From Candidatus Altimarinota bacterium (GTDB lineage Bacteria > Patescibacteriota > Gracilibacteria > GCA-2401425 > JAJOLG01), in the NCBI GenBank assembly GCA_021129445.1, contig JAJOLG010000052.1:1-5839 (forward strand): a stretch of DNA of 5,839 nt. Reading direction: 5' to 3'. Below are positions 1 through 5,839 of this stretch, in pieces; within the stretch, counting starts at the first letter, position 1, and every line of letters begins with the position of its first letter. A program made the translations under genes and the position numbers. Below the pieces are notes generated by a model that saw only the letters and a program-made list of their open reading frames with translations, ran no database searches and was not told where the DNA came from.

Positions 1-789
1 TATTTTCTCAATTAAAAATTTTTTCTTCATTTTTAAATCCTTTTTCTTATTTGCAAAAAATTCTTTTTCTTTTTGAAAAATATTTTTTAAAAAATCAAAA
101 ATATTATTTTGCACAAGTGTTTCAAATTCAAAAAATTTTTTCTCAAAAATATTTTTTTCCTGAAAAGTGAAATTTCAAATATTTTTTTCTAAAAAAATAA
201 ATTCTTTTTCAAAATTTTTTTTATTATTTTTTTCCAAAAAATTTTTTACTTTTTGGAAAAATTTTTCGTAATAAAAATTTTCTTGTAAAATATTTTTAAT
301 TTCAGGTAATTTTTCTTTGAAATTTTTTGTATCTTTTGATCAAATTTTATCAAAAGGAAATTTAAAAAAAGCTCTTGGAATTCAGGTTTTCTCCAAAACA
401 AATTCAATTCAAAAACTTTCCATATCGACAAAATTTTCCTCTCAAATTTCTTTTTCTTCAAAAATTATTTTTTCAGAAGAGAGGATTGATGAAATTTTTC
501 AAAAATTTATAAATTGTGGAACTAAAAATTCTTTTTCTTTTGCTTTTCAAAAAATTCTTCAAATTTGAACAAAATCTGGTTTTTGATTTTTGTATCAGCA
601 AATTCAGAAATTTGCAACAAAATCAAAATCTTTTCCTTCTAAAAATTTTGTCAAATTATAAATTGAATCAAAATTTCAAATTCATGTACAAAAAAAAGAA
701 AAATTAAATCATTTTAGATTCAATGATTTAATTTTTTCTTTAATTGAATTTAATTCAAAATTTGTTGCTGATACAATCAGAATTTTCAT
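1..789 (-). CDS. MTA/SAH nucleosidase-like protein (phosphorylase superfamily), C-terminus outside window
   Basis: Read with UGA=Gly this gives 263 residues from ATG at 789 to the left edge with no stop, so it is partial. It resembles the nucleoside phosphorylase/hydrolase fold (PNP_UDP_1), best matching 5'-methylthioadenosine/S-adenosylhomocysteine nucleosidase or futalosine hydrolase, which cleave the N-glycosidic bond of nucleosides. Visible marks are a first strand KILIVSA with Glu12, a turn TGIG at 35-38, NFGICG at 60-65, VDMES at 121-125 with Glu124, and FPFDKIG with Asp147. Glu12 has the same number as in E. coli MTAN, and Glu124 and Asp147 are 23 residues apart like E. coli Glu174 and Asp197. 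The core between Glu12 and Glu124 is about 50 residues shorter than in E. coli. After about residue 155 comes a Lys/Phe/Glu-rich, probably helical tail that the usual ~230-residue enzymes lack. The start overlaps the TPR gene stop (TAATG), which suggests translational coupling. Substrate and activity are uncertain. Confidence 0.75.
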
Positions 790-1409
790 TATTTAATTTT
801 ATTCAAATTTTTTTTCAAAAAATCCAAAGCATGCACTGCTCTCTGATTTTCAGGATCAATTTCCTGAATTTCATCAAGTAAATCAAGTCATTTCTGAACA
901 TTTCAAATATCAATCATGCAAGCTGCTAAATCATTTAAAACCTGAGTATCTTTTGGATGTAAATTCTTCGCTCTTTCAAGTAAAACAATTCATTTTCACC
1001 TTTGTCCTGACATAAAAAGTGACCATCAATAACATCTTAAAACCTCAGGATTATTTGGTCTTAATTCATTTGCTTTTTTCAGTAATTCAATACTTTTTTT
1101 ATAATTTCATTTTTTTGAATAAATAAATCATGCAAGATAATAGGCTCAATAACTTTTCGTTGTCAATGTTAAAACAAATTCCGCAGCTTGGAGAGCTTTA
1201 TCAATTTCATCAAGTGATAATAAATTATCAGCAAGTTCTTCAAGTGCGTAAACACATCATGGATCATCGTACAAAATTTGATTTAAAATCTCAATTGCTC
1301 ATTTATGATCTTTTGATATTTTTTTTCTTTCAGCTTTATCAAGCTCTTTAAGCTGTTCATTTGATAAATTTGCAATATTTTCTTGATTTTTTTTATTTAA
1401 AATTGTCAT
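789..1409 (-). CDS. TPR-repeat protein
   Basis: This is a complete 206-residue protein with UGA=Gly (10 of 11 glycines are TGA), ending in TAA. From about residue 37 to 190 it is built of consecutive helix-turn-helix units with the tetratricopeptide pattern. The clearest is at about 87-120: a small-residue helix containing YLAGFIY, GNY at the turn, then KSIELLKKANELRPNN. Others sit at about 53-86, 121-154 and 155-188, each closing with an acidic or proline turn such as HPKD or DPEN. The N-terminal ~35 residues are charged and probably helical. No signal peptide or membrane segment is seen, so it is likely cytoplasmic. TPR arrays are protein-protein interaction scaffolds and no enzymatic motif is present. 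It starts 3 bp after the LCP gene stop and its own stop overlaps the next ATG, so it is cotranscribed with both neighbours. Its partner cannot be deduced from sequence. Confidence 0.88.
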
Positions 1410-1412
1410 ATT

Positions 1413-2858
1413 TTATAATTTAAAATTACTTCATAAAATTATTGATACATCAATATTCGTTTCTTCATAATATCATATTTTATCAACAAATTCAATATCA
1501 ACTCATGGAAAAATCTCGTCCCAAAATTTTTTAAATGTCTCACTTTTTATTTTTGAATTATAAAAAATAATTTGTGTTTTTTTGAGATTTTCTTTCGAAT
1601 TTCAAACATTTTCAATTTTAAAACCATATCTTTCAAGTCTTTTTGAAGCTTTTGATGCAACTCATCACCAATTTGTTCAATTTAAAACTTCAAAATTTGT
1701 TTGAGTTAACTCTCTGTTGTTAAAAATTAAATCTGTAAAAATTTGAATTCTTGAAAAATTACTTTCTCAAGAATATGGTATTAAAATAAATGCTCATCAG
1801 TAATCTGCCCTTGGAGGAGTTCATAAAAATCATCAAGCGGTATTCCAATCATCATTTAAAACAAAATTTAAAATTGATTTTTTATTGAAATCTCAAGCAT
1901 AATTCGCAAGTGTAAATAAATCTCAAAAACTTAAATTTGTCTCAAAATTTTCTGAGATTATTTTTAAAATTTTTTTAATTTTATAAGGATTTACTAAAAT
2001 TTCAGAAGATAAAGCCTTTTCTTTTATTGCATCCAAAACAAGCTGTTGTCTTTTTGCTCTGTCAAAATCAGATGTTGAATGCCTTGATCTTGCGTATTTT
2101 AAGGCAGTTTTTCAATCTAAATTATGAATTCATTTTTCAATTGCAAAAGTTTCGTATCACCGGTTTCAATCGGGATATGCTGTATCAACCAGTGTTTTCT
2201 CAACTTCAACGGTAATTCATCAAATTGCATCAACTAATTTTTCAAATCACTTGAAATCAATTTGTAAATAATATCAAATATCAACATTTGTAATTTTTTC
2301 AATTGCTTTTATTAAAGCATTTCTTGCCTGTTTTCTTGCGGTTTTTTTATCAAGTCAAAGTGCAACATATCTTGCAGTCATATCTCTCATAATTTCATTT
2401 ATTCTACTGGATTTATACCTTGGATTGTAATTCACAAAAAAATCTCTTGGGATTGATAACATTGTCACTTTTTTTGTTTTAAAATCAAAAGATGCAAGAA
2501 TTATTGTGTCAGTCAAGTCTGCTCACTCATGATCTCATCATCATGCTCAAATCAACAAAATATTTACATATCAATTTTTATCTTTTTTTAATTCTGTAAA
2601 AACAGGTTGAAAAAATTTCTTTGACAGCTCTGATGCTGTAAAATCATAAATTCAAAAAATTATTTTCGCAGAAGAAAATATAATTAAAAATAAAATTGTG
2701 TAAAAATATATTTTATAAAAAGATTTTTTTTTATTTTTTATTCTTGATAAAAAATTTTGCCTAATATTTGTTTTATCAAAAAAACTTTTAGAAAAAATTG
2801 ATTTTTCTAAATTTAATTTAATTTTTTTATTGTCTCAGATTTTTTTTTGAAAGAACAT
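1413..2858 (-). CDS. LytR-CpsA-Psr (LCP) family protein with C-terminal LytR_C domain
   Basis: This is a complete 481-residue protein with UGA=Gly (32 of 33 glycines are TGA). A basic cytoplasmic N-terminus of about 46 residues is followed by one membrane segment at about 51-69, so the rest should lie outside the membrane. The LCP domain spans about 97-290: LLIGAGGGDH at 101-110, Asp117, SIPRD at 135-139 with Arg138, SRINEI at 151-156, the IDFKGFEKLVDAIGGI stretch near 200-215, and LDGKTALKYARSRH at 247-260 followed by SDFDRAKRQQ with Arg267 and Arg270. These are the arginines and aspartates known in the family to bind polyprenyl-pyrophosphate lipid and metal. A LytR_C domain follows at about 385-478 (VLNGTNWGGVA, then YGF). 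LCP proteins move glycopolymers from undecaprenyl carriers to peptidoglycan or other envelope acceptors; the acceptor here is unknown. Residue 233 is encoded by CGG (2160-2162), the only CGA or CGG codon I find in the six genes. The start is ATG at 2858, with no clear Shine-Dalgarno sequence. Confidence 0.93.
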
Positions 2859-2876
2859 TATTTATTTATTTTTTAC

Positions 2877-2911
2877 AATTCAAATAAAAAATTTCCCTTG
2901 TGCAAGAAAAA
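2877..2911 (-). promoter_or_regulatory. Candidate promoter upstream of the LCP gene (copy 1 of shared block)
   Basis: On the plus strand this reads aattcaaataaaaaattt, seven variable bases, then gcaagaaaaa. The same arrangement with one mismatch and identical spacing occurs upstream of clpP. On the minus strand it offers a -35-like TTGCAC, a 16-bp spacer and a -10-like TTGAAT, ending 18 bp before the ATG at 2858. That predicts a leader of roughly 10 nt, which fits the missing Shine-Dalgarno sequence. The hexamers match the sigma-70 consensus only partly. The support is the repetition at two gene starts, not the match itself. Confidence 0.4.
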
Positions 2912-2918
2912 TTTTTTA
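2885..2918 (-). terminator. Hairpin with U-run after clpP (candidate intrinsic terminator or attenuator)
   Basis: On the minus strand, arms 2918-2903 and 2900-2885 pair through an A/U base, two U-G wobbles and a CUUG/CAAG top, with a loop of four bases (GCAC) once the tightest pair is left open. The 3' arm ends in a run of six U. It lies 23 bp after the clpP stop, which fits an intrinsic terminator. The weak, AU-dominated lower stem and the overlap with the shared upstream block make leaky termination or a chance structure possible. Confidence 0.45.
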
Positions 2919-2940
2919 AATTAAAAGATTTTTTACAAAA

Positions 2941-3519
2941 TTATTTTTTTTCAATAATTTTATCAATAAGTCAGTATTTAAGAGCCTCTTCCGCTGTCAT
3001 AAAATTATCTCTATCGCAATCTTTTTCAACCTGTTTTACATCTTTTCAAGAATGTTTTGCTAAAATTTTATAAAGCCTATCTCATGTTTTTATGATGTGT
3101 TCAGCTGCCAATTTTATGTCTGTGGCTTGTCATTCTGTCCCTCAAAGTGGCTGATGAATCATAATTTCCGCATGCGGAAGTGCAAATCTTTTTCATTTTT
3201 TACCTCAACATAAAATAATTGACCCCATTGATGCAGATAATCACACAGAAACTGTTGAAACCGGACAAGAAATATATTGCATTGTATCATAAATCGCAAG
3301 TCAAGCAGTCACATGTCCTCATGGACTTTGAACATACATCGTAATTCATTTTTTCGGATCCTGTTTTTCAAGAAATAAAAGTTGTGCAATTATCGTATTT
3401 GCAACATTATCATCAATTGCTGAACCTAAAAAAATCACTCTATCTTCAAGAAGTCTTGAAAAAATATCGTAAGCTCTTTCTTGTCATCAAATTTTATCAA
3501 TTACTGTTGGGATTAACAT
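2941..3519 (-). CDS. clpP: ATP-dependent Clp protease proteolytic subunit ClpP
   Basis: This is a complete 192-residue protein of normal family length with UGA=Gly (13 of 18 glycines are TGA). ClpP is the serine peptidase of the cytosolic Clp complex: two stacked heptameric rings degrade proteins unfolded by ClpX or ClpA/ClpC ATPases. The serine-protease triad is intact: Ser97 in LSASMGS, His122 in IMIHQP and Asp171 in DRDNFM, the same numbers as in mature E. coli ClpP. Other family marks are the N-terminal [13 protein letters not shown] stretch at 15-27, QSPGGHVTAGLAIYDTM at 64-80, which forms the oxyanion and substrate strand, and ALKYGLIDKI near the C-terminus. Several invariant glycines, including one in SPGG and that in YGLID, are TGA, which is the strongest local proof of the recoding. 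No clpX or tig gene is adjacent, unlike many bacteria. ATG at 3519 gives the canonical N-terminus (MLIPTVI), so a propeptide is unlikely. Confidence 0.98.
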
Positions 3520-3685
3520 AAATTTTTAAATTATTTTTTTTAATTGAAATAAAAAATTTTTTTAAGGCAAGAAAAAATTATTTTTGATGTAAAAAAAATT
3601 TTTTTAGTGATTTGTAAATTTTTTTTGAGAGAAAAATATTTTTTTTTGGGTAAAATAAGGTGATTTTAAAATAAAAATAAAAAAA
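3520..3685. other. Divergent intergenic region between clpP and the plus-strand gene pair
   Basis: These 166 bp are nearly all A and T, with long A- and T-tracts that would make the DNA curved, and no coding potential. They hold the clpP-side shared block (3542-3576), a near-perfect AT palindrome at 3590-3606 (A8 followed by T7, flanked by T and A), and on the plus strand a -10-like TAAAAT at 3651-3656. TTGAGA at 3625-3630 lies 20 bp upstream of it, too far for a standard -35. AAGG at 3657-3660 is about 25 bp from the ATG, too far for a Shine-Dalgarno site. Both divergent promoters must lie here, but only the clpP one has independent support. Confidence 0.5.
3542..3576 (-). promoter_or_regulatory. 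Candidate promoter upstream of clpP (copy 2 of shared block)
   Basis: On the plus strand this reads aattgaaataaaaaattt, seven variable bases, then gcaagaaaaa, matching the block before the LCP gene at 27 of 28 fixed positions with the same gap. On the minus strand it gives TTGCCT, 16 bp, then TTCAAT, and ends 22 bp before the clpP ATG. Unlike the other copy, the seven variable bases here do not form a hairpin, which argues that the block is conserved as DNA and not as RNA structure. Confidence 0.45.
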
Positions 3686-5014
3686 ATGAGTTTTGAAAAA
3701 AAATACAACGATTATAATTCTGAAGAAATAAAGGAATCTATTGATAATTCTGAACAAGAAATTGTAAAAAATATTCAGTGAATAAAGAAGGATATTATAA
3801 AAAAGATTTTTTGAAAAAAAATGTTTAATTCACAAGATGAAATATGAGTTTTTAAAGATTATTTGGAAAAATATAAAAACAATTTAGAAAAATCTAATTT
3901 AATTGAAAAAGAGAAAAATGAAATTATTTGAAAAATAAATAATATCTTAAAAAATAAAGATTTTTTAAAAGATTATAAAGTTCAATTTGAAAAATTTTAT
4001 AAAAAACAAACGCCAGACTCTTTGATAAAAGATTTTTCCGTTTTATGAGAAGAAAATTTAGAAAAAATTAAGTGATACAATGGATTTTTTGAAGAAAATA
4101 TTCAGATGTTTTTAAAATTTTCTTTTGTAAATAAAATGGATTTGAAAAATATTTTGAAATCAAAAATAACAAGAAAAGAAAAGGAAATTACTGAAAGGTA
4201 TTTAAATTTTTTACAGATAAAAAAAGTACCAAATTCTCGTGCGAAAAATATTTATGTTGAAAATATTGAATGAAATTTTTCAAAAAATGATGATATTTTT
4301 GTCGAGAAAGATTTTGAATGAAATAATCATTTTTTTAGTTTTAATGACATTTTAAATGATTTAGAAACTTTTTGAATTGAGTGTTGAAATATAAATTTTG
4401 AAAATTCAGAAGAGTTAAAATGAGAAATTCAATCACCAGAAAGGCAGATAAAAACAGCCCTTGCAAAAAATAATTTACTTGAAAAAAGAAACCAACAAGA
4501 AAATTTAATTTTTTGATTTAAAGAAAGAGATTTATTAGAAAATAAAGATGAGAGAAATTGATTTTCTGCTGAAAAAATAGTTGAATGGTTTTTTAGATAT
4601 TCTGCACAACATATTGAAGAAGAAAATCCAAATTTAAAAATTAAAATAATTCAAGCCTCAAAATGAGAAGATGAAAAAGAGAAAAATGATTTATTTATTA
4701 AAGTTAAAAATTTAAACACTTGAATTTCTGTTCAAAAAGAATTGCAAATGACACTAAATTCAAATCCAGATGTTTTAAAGCATAAAAGATTTCAAATTGA
4801 GAGAAGAAAAAAAGATGAAAAAAATATTTGAAAAGATATAGACCTTGAACTTTTACATTTACAAAATTTGGATTTTGCAAGAGCTTTGAAAATTTGGAGG
4901 TTGTCAAATAGACCAATTTGATGATTAAAAGAAATATTTTCTAATGAGGATAAAAAATATTTAGAAGAAACTTTTAGTAGAATTTTGGAAAAAATAGTGA
5001 AAAAAATTAAATAA
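3686..5014 (+). CDS. Uncharacterised 442-aa charged protein, possibly with a C-terminal PD-(D/E)XK-like region
   Basis: I do not recognise a family. The frame is open from ATG at 3686 to TAA at 5012 with UGA=Gly (18 of 19 glycines are TGA). An in-frame TAA at 3656 and no other start codon between them fix the start. There is no signal peptide or membrane segment. Residues 1-180 are Lys/Glu/Asn-rich and mostly helical, with likely coiled-coil stretches at about 55-90. A middle part at 190-250 is acidic. The C-terminal part (about 290-442) is more globular: a helix with Glu300-Trp-Phe-Phe, a strand Asp335-LFIKV, a turn NLNTG, a strand ending LQMT (Gln354), then helices with FARALKIWRLSNRPIGG at 397-413. 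The E...D...QxT order recalls divergent PD-(D/E)XK nucleases, but this is a guess from secondary-structure pattern and the catalytic lysine is not obvious. The next gene starts 4 bp downstream, so the two are almost certainly cotranscribed. The coding assignment is firm; the function is not. Confidence 0.85.
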
Positions 5015-5018
5015 AAAT

Positions 5019-5839
5019 ATGATAAATTTAAAAAAATCACCAGAAATATTTTCTCAAAATCAAGAAAAAATTGAAAATAAAGAAGTACAAAGCAATTTCG
5101 AAGAATTAAAAAAATCAAAAGAAAAATGATTTTTTGATAAAGCCTGAGAAAAAATTTCTCATTATTATGATGTTGCTGAAAAATCGATTAAAAAAGATGT
5201 AAAAGAGAAGAAATGGTGAAAATTGCTTTTGAAATGATGAGCTACACTTTTGTGATTATGGTGAGTAAAAAAGGCCACTGAACTGGTGTCTTCTGCGACT
5301 AAAAATATTTTTAGCATTTTTGGATTTTGAAAAGAAAAATTGGATGAATCTGTGTCAAATACAACATGGGAAATGTTAAAATGACCATTGAAATTTATAG
5401 TCTGATGAGCTGTTGTTAATCAACTTTTTAAATTTATAAATTGAGAATCACCATTGGATCAATTGTGAGATTTTGTGCAAAAAAATTTGTGAGATGTGCC
5501 AGATGCTTTGAAAAAAATGCTGTATCAATTACCTGTGGTTTGATGATTGATAAAATCTTCTTTTGAAAAATCGGATGATGATGGCGTAGAAATCAAAAGA
5601 ACTGACAGGCATAATAATCCAGCCGCGATAATTTATGAATGATTTTCAAAAAATTTAAAAGTTTTGTGATATGTTGAATGAGAGGATTTTGAAAAATGAG
5701 ATGAGTTTACCGATGAAGAATGAAAAAAATATCATACAATAAAATTTAAAGACAAAAAAACTTGAATTGAGGCAACGATAAAATTGATTGATAAGGTTTG
5801 ATTTTTTAATGAAAGTTTGTGAAAAAATAGGTGGGATTA
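5019..5839 (+). CDS. Uncharacterised protein with two possible membrane segments, 3' end outside window
   Basis: With UGA=Gly this gives 273 residues from ATG at 5019 to the right edge without a stop (24 of 26 glycines are TGA). The N-terminal ~65 residues are charged and helical. Hydrophobic, glycine-containing segments follow at about 67-84 (LLLKGGATLLGLWGV) and 124-139 (FIVGGAVVNQLFKF), with a weaker one at 170-178 (QLPVVGGLI). They could span the membrane or be amphipathic packing helices. From about residue 185 the protein changes to a compact charged domain: IKRTDRHNNPAAI at 192-204, GYVEGEDF at 227-234, then a beta-rich part with IEATIKLIDKVGFFN at 250-264 and GKNRWD at the edge. From memory this order resembles a small domain (RxDRxxNPTA ... 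LGDP ... TIKVIDKxGFYT ... RW) seen in hypothetical and phage-associated proteins, whose role I do not know. If so, little of the protein is missing. It is probably cotranscribed with the gene 4 bp upstream. Confidence 0.8.

Noticed and set aside
246-568. Overlapping short standard-code frames around 246-568 on both strands
   Set aside because: They are out of frame with the phosphorylase-fold gene, consist of Lys/Phe/Ile-rich low-complexity translation, and show no family features.
3590-3606. AT palindrome (A8 then T7) as an operator or bidirectional terminator
   Set aside because: Pure A-tract/T-tract symmetry arises often at this base composition, and it has no GC-containing core or second copy in the window.
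3625-3656. TTGAGA ... TAAAAT as a sigma-70 promoter for the plus-strand genes
   Set aside because: The spacer is 20 bp and both hexamers are expected by chance at this composition. It is mentioned only as a possible -10 site.
4704-5118. Minus-strand hydrophobic frames at 4704-5118 that look like membrane proteins
   Set aside because: They are antisense to the end of the 442-aa gene and the start of the next. Complementing A-rich Lys/Glu codons gives Phe/Leu/Ser-rich frames, which mimic membrane segments.
1-5839. A region of decayed pseudogenes with many in-frame TGA stops
   Set aside because: All in-frame stops inside the frames are TGA, none TAA or TAG, and reading them as Gly restores intact ClpP and LCP proteins of normal length.
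1-5839. UGA read as tryptophan (Mycoplasma/Spiroplasma-like code)
   Set aside because: It would put Trp at invariant ClpP glycines such as SPGG and YGLID, and give tryptophan contents far above normal, while TGG already supplies Trp.

Overview
The window is extremely AT-rich DNA that reads correctly only if UGA codes for glycine (translation table 25). With the standard code both strands look like fragments. With UGA=Gly they resolve into six long, tightly packed genes. About 110 of the roughly 121 glycine codons I count are TGA. They fall on invariant glycines of ClpP and of the LytR-CpsA-Psr domain, while tryptophan is still written TGG. This code is known from the Candidate Phyla Radiation lineages Absconditabacteria (SR1) and Gracilibacteria (BD1-5), so the source is almost certainly one of these reduced bacteria. 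I cannot tell which.

Minus strand, positions 3519 down to 1: clpP (protease subunit), then a membrane-anchored LytR-CpsA-Psr cell-envelope transferase, a TPR-repeat protein, and a nucleoside phosphorylase/hydrolase-fold protein that runs off the left edge. The last three are separated by 3 bp or overlap by one base (TAATG), so they are probably one transcript. clpP is set off from them by 82 bp holding a hairpin followed by a U-run. The same gap carries a sequence block that is also found upstream of clpP, at a similar distance from the start codon. I read this block as a candidate promoter.

Plus strand, positions 3686 to the right edge: two adjacent genes 4 bp apart, transcribed divergently from clpP across a 166-bp AT-rich region. 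The first is a soluble, lysine/glutamate-rich protein of 442 aa without a recognised family; its C-terminal third has a weak nuclease-like pattern. The second is cut by the window edge. It has a charged helical N-terminus, two possible membrane segments and a compact C-terminal domain. Neither can be assigned a function.

All four complete genes end in TAA, and none has a clear Shine-Dalgarno sequence. I see no tRNA, rRNA, insertion sequence or CRISPR array. The points most worth a second look are a single CGG codon at a possibly aromatic position of the LCP protein, the contracted and C-terminally extended phosphorylase-fold protein, the shared upstream block, and the uncharacterised divergent gene pair.
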